Assembly: GCA_017562135.1 (NCBI GenBank)
Contig: QEYB01000368.1
Span: 558,001-622,000, forward strand
Length of the DNA: 64,000 bases
From: Dipylidium caninum
Taxonomy: Eukaryota > Platyhelminthes > Cestoda > Cyclophyllidea > Dipylidiidae
Direction: 5' to 3'
Under the pieces are notes generated by a model, which saw nothing but the letters and a program-made list of their open reading frames with translations, was not told the DNA's origin and ran no database searches. Position 1 is the first letter of the stretch. Each line of letters starts with the position of its first letter. A program made the position numbers and the translations under genes. Shown here piece by piece: positions 1 to 11,058 of this stretch.

Positions 1-14
1 GACAGGCCACTCAC

Positions 15-3000
15 GCAAGAATGCTGGGATTGTTTGTATAGGGCGCACTGAAGACGGACTCAACATGAGGAGTTTTCGACCGAAGTGGCGTTTGAAAAGT
101 AGAAACCGAAACATCCTGATTCAATGCCTCCTCTAAGAAAACACGATCCCTTTCCGTCAACTGAAATAAGAATTTCACTAATTATCAAAAGTAGATAAGA
201 TAGAGAGGCTGTGTTAGAGCCTACCTTTCCTGCCATTGTAGAGATCTGTTCAGTGGAATACGTTCCTCGAGTCGCCTTAAGGCATTCAAGGGCTGCTCGA
301 TGAACCTCTTTGTCCGGGGAACCGATATGTTGCGCAATCGCTTTGATGTCCGCAACTGAGGGATTAGGCAAGCTTGGAAAACGTACTAGCAGAAGCTTTA
401 CCAGATGAAGTAGTTCTAGGGGGAAAGGCGAGATCATCAGTCCTCAGAAATACGTTTTTGGGAAGAAAAAATAAATAAATAAAAAGAGATAAACGTATAA
501 AGATAGAGCGATATAGAGGCGCCTTAGAAACTTCCTCTGACCTCAACCCAGCAATGAATTGCTCGAAATCTATGAAAATGTGTAGGGCTGATGCCTACCT
601 TTGAGAATTTCCGTTTCTGTTATTGTGCTAATGGCTTCCATGACGGTGCAGTAGACCTCGTCAGCCGAGAGAACACGACAAAGGCTAAAGAGAAGGCTGG
701 TGAGGCGACGACACCTTTCCAGGGACTGGCTGAAATAGCGATCGAGCAAGTGGGGTGCAAAAAGCGGCCACGGCAGCAAGATTCGCACTTCGGCAGGCGT
801 TAAAGTCATTTTGGCGTCTGCCAGACGGGCTATGAACTCGCCTAAATACTCGAGAGCTATGCCAAAAAATACGTCATTGTGAAAATTCTATTACTTTTTA
901 ATAGACAAACAAAACTGAAGCTAGTTCTAAAAAGTGATCATACATATAAGCGAATGTGCATAAACCTGCCTTGAGACACAACATCAGAATCAAAAGTGTC
1001 GGGGGTGAAGCAAGACTCGGCCATCCATTGGAAGATGAGGTCTGAGTTGGACAAAGTATCCGAGAGCAAATCTTGGGGATGCTCGGCCGAGTTATGCCGA
1101 GGAGACATTCGTTGTAGTAGGAGGTGGGTCAACAAAATTAGAGCCTCCTTCGTTTTACTCGGGTCGGTGTCCCAGGAAAGTAGGAGACGTCGCAGGTTAG
1201 GATGCATGCCAGCATCCATAAAGTCGCCCTCAAGGCGCTGACGAGTGGGCTGTAAGGGGCAAATGTTACCACCAGACCGGTAAAGAGCCATGCGTCTGGG
1301 ATAAAATCGATATTGGCGCTAGAAGGCAGCAAGGTTACCCCATGATTGGGTCACAGTGGCTAAGTGATGTCTCAGTAATTAATTATAATTGTTTTCCTCC
1401 AGTAAATCGTCTAAACTCCTTAAGATTTTTGACAAAAATTTCGGGGCATAGAAAAAGTTTGGTTTTAATGAAGGAAGGGAGAATGTCTTCCTACGCGAAG
1501 AGCCCCCGTGGTGAGTTGAGTAAGACGAGTCTTCTTAGCTCTGAAGTCGGCCACGAGAAGAGGAATAGAAATCGCACTAAATGTCGAAGAAAGGCTCAGT
1601 GAAGGTTGGTGCTCAAGAAAAAAGCTGTTCCCTGTGTCCGCCTCCACTTCACTTTTTTCCTCTTTATCGACTTCGTAGCAAACCGGTCGTTGAAGCGCCT
1701 CTGATGGGGTATTCAAGGCAGTATTCATTCTAAAAGGCGGACCAGTTGGAGTCATAGGAACAAAAAAGCATACAAGTAATTCACACAACTTTTGATGAAC
1801 CAAAAGCTTGTCAACTTCTAAAAAACGTGATTGAAGAATTTTGCGAATTTACTGAGACAGATAGATAGACATTATGCAAAACACTTTGTCATGTAAGATG
1901 ACACTGAAAATTTGGTTTAACTTTATGAGGAAAAGGTGGAGAACAATAAATATTACGAAAATTAATAAGGATACCCACGGTTCCATCTAATTATTATCAA
2001 AGCTAAACGTGGTAAAAGACAAATTATCAAATAAAATTTGGCAAAAGGATAAGATTTACCTTCGAGGAGTCATTACAGGAGTCCGATCAATCGCAGAAAG
2101 TGAGGGAAATGATTTCTGGAGGGCATTATGTCGAGGTGTCTCGGAGGTCACAGTCATGGGGGCATTTTGACGGGTCTGGAATTCATCATGCAATAAAGCC
2201 ACAATCGCCGGTTTGCTAGAGTTTTCGATATCCACACGGAAGGCTGCGGCGGCACAGGAGGTCCCGAGATCGCCACTGTTAAAATCGCATTCATTACCGC
2301 CAAGGGCCATGTATATGGCACCCGCCAACTTCACGTAGGCATGTCTAACTGGGCCCGCGCTACTGTTAAAGCCCTCTTTCAAGTGCTTCACCGTCAACGA
2401 ATAAGTGAGACTGTGAATGTAAAAAACGCCGCTTCCAAGTCACCTTGGGGGTGGGGAGATGAGGCATGCTATGAATATTACTTACCATTTTGGCGAAATA
2501 GCTATATAAATAGGATTCACGCATATATGCCTGCTCGTTCTGGCAACGCTTTGAAGAATCGCGATTTAGAGAAGACAAAAAATCAAATCAATGCCTAAAC
2601 TCGCTTTTAAGTGCATTTTAATATCATTTGAAACTGGCTCGTTTGAATCAAAACTCACTCAGAAAGTAAGACAATTTATGAAAGGGGAGACTTAATTTCT
2701 TACCTAATCTATTTCAATACATGTATGAACGGAAGATGTTTGCAGAAAATCTGGCAACTCGTTAAATGTAAATGCAAAAAATATACCCAAGAAAGTAGCA
2801 CATTATAGTAGGAAAGAGCACAAAAGGACTAACCAGAAATCCCCGGAGTGCTCGATAGCTCGCATCACCCAGAGAACAATGTGTTCCGTGGACTTGGGCA
2901 TCTTGCTAGTGGCAGCGAGGCGGAGAAGAGTGTCACCAAGCACGGGTAAACCACAACACCGCTCCAGTCCGTTAAGACAGACCTCGCAAGATGAAGCACT

Positions 3001-5277
3001 TTTAGGGGTGCATATGAGATCAACCAAGTTGGCGGTTAATGTCTGGAAAAGAGCTTCGGATAAAAATGACGTTTTCGAGTAATCTAAAATGGCCCCAATG
3101 GTCTCCAAGAGTCGACATCTGACCTAAGGTTGAAAAAAACAGGGCTTACACCATCCACCTAGAGGAACACTAAGATTTTGTGAAATTTATGTAAAAAGAG
3201 TAAATCAACACAAGCAAATACCGAGAATCATAGTTAGGTCTACCCTGTAAATTATTGTTCTAAGCTAATAAAACATTTAGACTGTAATCTGTCTGCGTAG
3301 AAGAGTTATTTTCAGACATGCATACTATAAAGATAAATAAAAAAGAATATAATTGTCATGGAATATGACGATGAGCACGCATACGATCTTCCAATAAGAA
3401 GACCATTAGCGTGAGTAATGACTAAATACCTGAACATTAGATTCTTTGAAGCTCGGTGCGCGCAAAATAAGTCGGATTAATGACTGAGAGAAAGCTGGAG
3501 AATCAAAAGAAAGGGAAGACACAGCCGAATAAAGACGGTTGATTGACTCGAGTCTTTCCCTCCAATTACTCGAACTTAAGTTATCGATGGTATTTTCGGA
3601 TATAGATCTAGGAGAAAGACCAACATGCACTTTTCCTCTTCACTCCATATAGAATAGTGGATAAAGAGCACAACACCTACGAACACTTGCAAAGAGATAT
3701 TCAATTGCAACCATAAGAAAAACAGACAGGCAATTAGAGTACAGGTTTGCATACAAATATATGGAAAATATTTGGAAGACAGTTTTAATCTATTGAGATA
3801 GGTAGGCCTCAGTAAATTCATGGATCAATTGGTTGGTGAGACTCATTGAACCCTGCAACTAACCTTTGTACAAGGGCATGTTTAACTTCCTCCTCGGACA
3901 TTTGTAGCTCAGCCGCAAAGGAAGCCATAGGCCGCACAGCGGAAGGAGCGCGGGAATTTCCCCTTGTCCTCTTTGACTGTGACTGCAATGGCACAAATGC
4001 TCGACTCGTTGGTTGCCACTTCGAGGTAGCCTTATCAAGCGATGACACCTGTGCCTCGACATCTACTTCACAAAAAGGTGACACATCTTTATTGTAATGG
4101 CATTCACCAGATCTACGCCGTAAACTTACGTAGATGCCAAATTTTTCATTGCAAAATATGAAATAAAAAATGAAAACACCGAAGTGTTATAAGGTGCATA
4201 GATAGACGAAGTACCTATTGTGTTAGCTTTCGAAATGGCTTCGGAATTGGAAGGATGCTCGACCTTTTTGATAGAATTTGAGAGGCGCTGGTAGACGATG
4301 TCAATTCGGGTCCTCTTGCTATCAGCAACATCGTTAGTGAGTCGGGCGTAGGCGGTTTCGTCAGCGAGAAAGCGGCGTGCGGTGGCAAGAGTATGGCAGG
4401 CAGCGTCGCGCGTTCCGTCACTGCGAGCCTCCATCAGCATTACCAACGGTGACAGGAGTCGTCGAAAGAGGTTTCTTCGTGCCACGACGGAAAGTATTGG
4501 CTTCCGACGCCTGCAAGGCTCGACCCAACAAGCTTAGTGCCTCCTCCTTCATGCTCGGGTTCGATGTCTTTTCCGCCAAAACTGCTAAGACAGCTTCTGT
4601 TATTGTCTCTATAGAAAGCTTAGAAAGGAGAGATTTGGTTACTAGACGTAAAATAACTTTGTGCACCAAAATTTCATGTTCAATCAAAAATGAATAATTC
4701 CCGAGGTCGATATTAGAAGCGTTTACGAATGACCATATATCGGAAAACATAACAAAGGTAACCTTGAGAGTCTTTTACGGTAAATGATACTATTAATGGG
4801 TCGTAGAAATGATAGCTATGGAAAAAAGGGGGCAAAACCTACAGTGTTAAACGTTGCGTCAGCTGCAGAACGAAGTGCACAAATGACAAAAGACTTATTT
4901 ATTCGGAATCCAGATAAACACGCCAAAAGTGTAGGTTTAGATAGAAGAGCGAAATCCTGCTTCATTGTATTGGCAGCACGCGTAATAATGTTTGCCGCTG
5001 TAGCGACCAATTGTAAATGCTTATCGGTTGAAAGAACCTACAGAACGGAAGATACCACTTATTTTGAATATAACCATAAAGATTTAAATGACATAGTACA
5101 TACTTTAATGACCGCATTTACCAGATCCGAGGCTTCAACAAGCATGCAAGTGCCACTACGGAGCTTACTGTCGATTTTATCCAGGGCATCTCTTCGCTCA
5201 TTCCAACGCTTTGAAGACTGACAAGGAAATAAGGCATCCCACATTCAACTTACGAGTTTTTCTATATGATCAACCAT
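15..5277 (-). CDS. CKAP5: XMAP215/CKAP5-family TOG-domain microtubule polymerase, 3' end beyond the left edge
   Basis: Thirteen exons read leftwards with matching phases: 5277-5254, 5217-5104, 5037-4843, 4762-4215, about 4086 or 4065-3864, 3607-3430, 3123-2834, 2410-2060, 1729-1495, 1318-970, 856-599, 415-225, 160-15. TOG hallmarks are visible: SSKRWNERRDALDKI in exon 2 and SSSNWRERLESINRLY in exon 6 (both match the family's W-x-E-R-x-E/D-A/S pattern), and ADIKAIAQHIGSPDKEVHRA in exon 12, which matches the TOG4 C-terminal helices of ch-TOG. The family binds tubulin through TOG arrays and adds it to microtubule plus ends and spindle poles. Order and similarity suggest TOG2, TOG3 and TOG4 equivalents; the rest lies off the window. 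The putative start MVDHIEKL follows an in-frame TGA, so no TOG1 is attached unless an upstream exon was missed. Oddities: a 36-nt first intron, an apparent one-base insertion near 4471-4479, and a GC-AG intron after exon 10. Confidence 0.85.
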
Positions 5278-5282
5278 GCTTC
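5254..5282 (-). promoter_or_regulatory. Start region of the CKAP5-like gene with adjacent AG acceptor
   Basis: On the minus strand a pyrimidine-containing tract ends in AG at 5280-5279, one base before the ATG at 5277. The eight-codon exon then ends at a GTAAGT donor, and the 36-nt intron ends TTATTTCCTTGTCAG. The AG next to ATG could accept an upstream exon or a trans-spliced leader. A TATA-like TTTAAATATA lies a few tens of bases upstream, so a conventional promoter is also possible. Confidence 0.4.
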
Positions 5283-8200
5283 ACGGAAAGTGCAGTCCCG
5301 TTTTTGTATATTTAAAAAATTATGATCGACGGCACTAAAATTTCAGAAAGGGGAAGTAAATTAACTGAGCCCCACAATCACAAAAACTATCGCTTTTCAA
5401 AACAAGGAGGATTTGGGTCTAGATTCTGTCAAAGATGCCACCAGGGCCATAGTATGGTAGTAGGTCCTGGAAAGGTTAGTAAAACAGTAGCTAGGAGTAC
5501 CAGTTCCGCAAAAGTAGCACTGTGTAGAAAGCGGGGGTCACCAGACAAGACATATCGGATGCATTCACGAAAGCAAAACATAAAGATGACTAAGGCATTT
5601 ATTCGCAAATCCCCAGGTAAATAATTCACATAGAGTAACGTCGTATTTCCTGCGCGTGGCTGCATCAGTACTAAGATTACATGCACCCAAAAAATCAAAG
5701 CGAACAGCGCGGCCGGCAGCGCCACCGGCCAGCACAGCAGCCGCAGTTAAATCCAGCGCCCCCTACTTGCAAAGGTAAAATTGATAGGGCTGAAGTCCTT
5801 TAAAGTTTAAAGTTCCCTTCTTCCAAAAGACATGCCATATGATAAGCAGGCAATACATTTAGCAAATTTTCATAAATTTTATTATTTAGAAGAACTGTTA
5901 GAAGTGATAGCTGTAGAAAGGACAATAATTGTAGGTTTAAAAATTGGTGGTCGGTGCTAACCAGACCACAGTTAAGGAAATAAACCATTATTCCCACCAT
6001 CTAAAACTCTTCCAGTTGTTGGACGCGTGAGTAATAACACAATCTCGGTAAACCTTTAAAGATTTACCAAGTCGAGAATTTCATGAACTACCCTCCTCAA
6101 TGACTGTCAAATACGCCGATAGTCAGTTTACTGACAGGAAATACCACTTACTCACAGAGTTCACCGAGATGCGTTTTCAATTTGGACTCATTAACGCCCC
6201 CCATCTAGTAGGTCGGAGAAGATCCGACGCAAAATACGTTTTAGTTAAGTTGCATTCAAGCCGGTCATTTATTACAAAATTCTGCCTTCTGAATGCTCGA
6301 TTTATCGTTATTCCGTATTATAGAAATTTGTTTTGATGAAAACCTTGCCTTGCTGCATACCCTTGGCAGGTCATTTGTCTTGTGTATGGTTACAAGTACC
6401 TAAGAGGGATACTTCAACGGTGGATAAAGGAAAAACGTGTTTCATATTATTATTTGACAGGTTTGACGAAATGCATTTGATGTCGCGAGAGCCACCCAAC
6501 ACTGAACTCATAAATACCTTTGCTCCCAACGAGTCCGAAACTTTGTATCATAGGTTTTGTCAACAGGAACAACCTCCAGAACACGTGTTGTACGGACATC
6601 ACGTCCGCACATAATAACTCATGTCATGGATGCTCTGAAGTCTACCAGGCTGCGTTGGACATTCATTAGGGCTTCTGTCGCAATTACGCACTCGTGTCAT
6701 GCGCTGAATGAAAGCTCAGTAAAATGGATGTTAATAGCAGACAAGGCATGAAGAAATCGGGTGAGAATTTTGCTGCGATATGTTTTTCTGAGTCCACACC
6801 ATCCAGCTCTGCATCCACAAAGACAGTAGAAGGGCCTGAACTCGCCGAGGCCAACGCGCGTGTTCGAATGAACCGCAGAGGCGCAAGGTGGGCAAGGCAC
6901 TTGTGGTAAGATGAGGGTGCATTAGACAGAAATTATCGTATGAATCGAGGGAATTGTCAGTACGCCAAAACGGTAACTTTGGTGAGGGACTACAAGAATC
7001 TATCCCAAAATGTGCTCTGATAATTGAGTCGAAGAAGTCAGAGATTAGCCTCTAGGACGAACATCTCGAGCAGCCACCCCGATCCATGTTAGCGACCAAA
7101 ATCGGTCGGCAGATTGAGTTATGTCCTCGTCCACCGTCCGCATGGATGGCATGGTGAGGCACCAGGGCTTTCGGAGGATAACAGGCGTGGGACTCTCACC
7201 GAGTCCGAAATCGCCTCCAAATTTCGCGGCTTGTTTGGTCTGTGCGTTCATTTAATTGGCAAGTGATTATTGTAAAAAGAGTATTTTCCTCTGACCGTTT
7301 TATTGCTCCCATCCAAGTATCCATCCACAATGTTCCCCTGCTCCCCCTGTTCCCCCTATTTGATAAGGCAAATGTGTCCCGGATCGGGTGTCGAAGTATT
7401 ACAAGTGGGGCAACCTTTTCGCCTCTTTGGATCCACTCCTAACGCCGGAAATATTAATGAGTTTGCTAAACTATTAGTTCCCATCCAACTCCTTCATCTT
7501 ATTTGTGATGCGTCTCTTCGTGCCGTCGCCTTATTCCTCCCCTCCGGTCTGTTTCCTTTGAAGCGTGGAAAGCAGCAAAGTGCTGGGCGGGGAAGGGCGA
7601 GGGGGCGGGCACAAGTGGCGGGTGTAACACTTAGCGACAATCGGTATTTCATAGTTGTTTATCCGTTCATTCAGGGGTGCGTGCGTGTCTGCTTGTGTTA
7701 TAATGCTTTTGCCAACATACGCAGACGTTATGCACGTCTCAGCCGAGGACTCCTTCACACCGGCCGTGCACCTCGCCATGCATAGGCGACATGAGGGCCG
7801 TGTAGGTGGGATGATTTCATGCCCAAAGAGTCTCGTTTCTTAATAAAGCATAGGAAATCGCACGCAGAAGACAAGGCTTGTCACTCGGGATGGTGAGACT
7901 GGTCGAAGCATGTCTGGAAACGTCGGACTGGCGGCGAAACTGCAAGGGGACGCAATAGTCAACTCCATATTAATTATGTGGAGCAATTCCCCCCTCGTGA
8001 CGGGCTTCGCCTTCCATGAGGGCGCCGAGGACAGGGAGTGTGCCGATGCCTGTATCCGCCTTTTCTCGCAAAATCATATTTGCATATGCTATTAGACTCC
8101 TCGCAAGCGCGGCCCCATGCTAATTGCGCTCTGGCGATTGGCGCAGCCACGAGGCAGTTGCGAGCTCGTCGTCAACACGTCCAATCAAGCACAATCGCAC

Positions 8201-8325
8201 TTGTGGGTAAGTTGACTCGACGCCTTCCTCCATCACTGCGCCCTCTCGTTTGCACCTTTCGCGTGGACAAGCACCCTCGTGCTTCTCTTTCCCTCGCTGC
8301 CCTTTCTCGACATCTTCTGACTTAG
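5278..8325. other. Intergenic region, no gene recognised
   Basis: About 3 kb without a recognisable conserved exon. On the minus strand an Ala/Gly-rich open frame covers 5762-5568, and a strong acceptor (CTAACCTTTCCAG) at 5468-5467 precedes a 15-codon frame ending at 5419. These could be exons of a small unknown protein, but no family was recognised. A 160-codon plus-strand frame at 7303-7785 is of a length expected by chance. No TOG1-like exon for the neighbouring CKAP5 gene was seen here. Confidence 0.5.
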
Positions 8326-8342
8326 CCGGTGTTACAACACCC

Positions 8343-8585
8343 ATGTGGCTGGTCGTGGTAGCCCTGCATGGACTTGTTGCACCGGCGAGGGGGTGCACTC
8401 AGCGGCAGAAGAAGCTTCCACTTAATCAGGCGTCGAGAAGTAGTATAGAAACCAACAAAAAGGCTTATGAAGCAACGCATAAGAAGAGTCTGGGAGATGT
8501 GAGGGAGTATTTAATTTATTTGGCTAAGGCTGAGCACACAGACGACAATCGCCTCACCGAGTTTTCTCTCATACGCAACTTCTAA
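8343..8585 (+). CDS. Candidate small secreted protein (80 aa), unrecognised
   Basis: An ATG frame of 80 residues begins MWLVVVALHGLVAPARG, which looks like a signal peptide (hydrophobic core, small residues before a possible cleavage ahead of Cys18). The mature part is basic and polar, has one cysteine, and ends EFSLIRNF before TAA. The start lies 17 nt after a good splice acceptor (pyrimidine-rich tract, CTTAG at 8321-8325), the same arrangement seen before ETHE1. An internal GATGTGAGG could act as a donor, so this may be only a first exon. No polyadenylation signal follows closely. It resembles a prohormone only in general form: there is no dibasic-amidation site, and neuropeptide families I know do not match. 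It could be a chance frame. Confidence 0.3.
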   Translation: MWLVVVALHGLVAPARGCTQRQKKLPLNQASRSSIETNKKAYEATHKKSLGDVREYLIYLAKAEHTDDNRLTEFSLIRNF

Positions 8586-11058
8586 TATATATGGTGAAGT
8601 GGGCTTGTGAGATTATAAAATGGGGCAGTTCACAGTTCCTCTCCCTTGCCTGCCTTGCACACAATTAGTGCGCACTTCCGGTCTGTGTGCTGAAGCAGCC
8701 TTAATCTTGCCCAAGATCTGTCGCTCTGCACTGGCACTCGTCCCGCTCTCGAGTCCCTTGCACGAGGGATGAGGAGCAATGCCCCTCTTCGAGAGTGGTC
8801 CCCGAACACCAGCGCCATCCCCTGAATAGCCCTGCGCGGCGAGTTCGGCAGAAATGTCAGCAGACGAGTAGGCCGTGAAGGAGGGCCAGAAGGAGTCGAT
8901 GATGAGCCTCGATCGTCATTTTCCATCGCGTTGGAGGTGACGAAAAGTGCTAATTTCATGGCTAGTTACAACAGATTTTAAAGCGAGGGGTCACCATGAT
9001 GTTTTGCTGCTTTACACAAAGCTATCTGATTTCTAACTGATCAAGGAAGAAGGAAGGAGAGGAGAAAGAGGGTAGAATGCATGTTCCGTTGGGACCAGGG
9101 ACGCAGGTTGACAGAGGCGCTGACAATGTGCTTAAAGTACTAAGAAGAGGCATGGGGGAAATGCGCCACTGCGAGGTGCTATACGAGAACATGGGGATGG
9201 GCGTCATGGGCCGAGTGTCTCTGGTCAGTGAACTTTCGGTAAGGTATTGTTGTGGGAGAGCGAAGTGGTCTCATTGGATTCGGCTGTGGACTCCCCAGAC
9301 TCAGGCTGGTCCTCCTCAACTTTCTCCACCTTCTCTTCCTCTTGCCACCAGCAGACTGAAGGCTTCGAGCACACTTTCCGCATGAATACGCCGTCCACTT
9401 TCAGTGACTCGAATTTGCATTGTCATGAGTTTGCGAGCCTTGATGTCCAACAGCTGAAGAAGATTGAACGCTGGCAATGGCAGAGGCGCGAGTGAATCCC
9501 GTAAATTCTACTGATATCCGGTCAGCGACATCAAAATAGCAGTGGTTATTCTCCTATTGGAAGAGGAAGCGTACACTGAGGCATTTTCGCAGTCCAAACG
9601 CATGAGCTCTCTAACTCCTCTCACGAACTACTAAGTTGCTTCCTACTAATGAAACAAGACGCAACTTAAAGATATCATATTTTGATAACGTGTAACCGCG
9701 TCGATAGGGAAAAAGAGAGGTCTCTCGGTGAGGCTTGTAATTAATTCTCTAATATCTTTTGCCTCCTGTCTGATTGGCCTAAAGATAAAAGAGGGACGCA
9801 ATTAAATAAGTAGAGGGAGATTTTTCTTATAGCACAACAAACTTTTGTCTTCACCAGGCAGTATTGGAGACGCTAGACGCGTAAGTGTAAACAACCGTTG
9901 CAACATCAAAAATCTAGACGGCCAACGGCGGCTAGGCGTGTGTTCCCCTTCCTACATTGTATTCCACAAATATAGGGGCTAAAGGTGCTCCCCCACTCCA
10001 CCAAGCACACACGCACACACGTACGCACGCACGCACGCGCATGAAGAGGGAAGTATCGTTGGGGGAAAAGCGTGGTAGAGACAAAAAGAATGCTTCGGTT
10101 AGTATTACCGCGACATGGGCTCACCTTGAGGGCTCAGGCACCAAATAGGCGCGTCACAGCGGCTGGGTCCGCGCCTCCCGACCGGCACCGTCGTCGGGGC
10201 TGCCGCCGCCGGAGCTCCCAAGTGATGTTGTGTCCGGGGAAGAGCGCGCAAACGCTCGAGGGCCGAGACTGGTCACGGGAGACTGGGTCGCCGAAGCCAC
10301 AGGTTCGCTGATCGGAAATCGATGAAGATGCGGGGACGCGCTCGTGCGCGGTGGCCGCGGTGACGCAACCACCTGTAAAACCACCAAGCGGTTGTCCGGC
10401 CCTGGTCGGCCACCCCATCTGGCCCGCCGAGTGGCCAAAGGCGTCGGGAGACAACCGTCAGCCTCGTTTTCTTGTTTGTTTGCGCCTTATGACCAGACTC
10501 CCTCCCCTGTACTTTTAAAAATAGGTGATGCCACATGAAAATGTCAAATTAATGCCCCAATTGGTGAATAGTGCCTGCCTTTCGCAAACTCTCCGAATTA
10601 GGAAGTGAGGAAGACACAGCCACCATCACCAGCAGCAGGCGGATAATGTTTAAAGTTATTGCACGGCTTCCTTCGAAGCTTTTATGCAGACTGGCTTAAG
10701 GGAACACTCACAGGAGTGCTTCCTAAGACCCAGCGCAGCTTGACATTTATCTAATATAGGCAGGTCTGGATACGTCTGGTAAAGATCCAAACCGCCACTT
10801 CAATTATTCGTTTTCGCCGCCGATTAAAATTTCTGTGTAAAACTCCCTCACATCTTTTACAAACTAGAATCCGTCGGTCAGAGGAATGCCGCCCGACTAA
10901 CAACTGCTCAACGCTTTCTCTCCTACGTGCAAGGGACTAGGGAGCACTTGAGGGTGTCTAAGATACTCGGCGACTTTCTCTTGAGAGGCTGAGAAAGACA
11001 GGATGAGAGAGGATGTACTTTGTTGTAACCTCTTACTTGCTTTATTGAGTAGAGTGGA
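8586..11058. other. Intergenic region with possible unassigned exons
   Basis: No recognised gene. Two plus-strand frames look somewhat protein-like: 9077-9238, which ends at a GTAAGG donor, and about 9247-9495, Ser/Thr/Asp-rich. A 110-residue minus frame starts at 8959, two bases after an AG. None matches a known family and all are within chance length. A CA/CG-type microsatellite lies at 10004-10040, and 10130-10470 is strongly CpG-rich with no gene attached. Confidence 0.4.
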
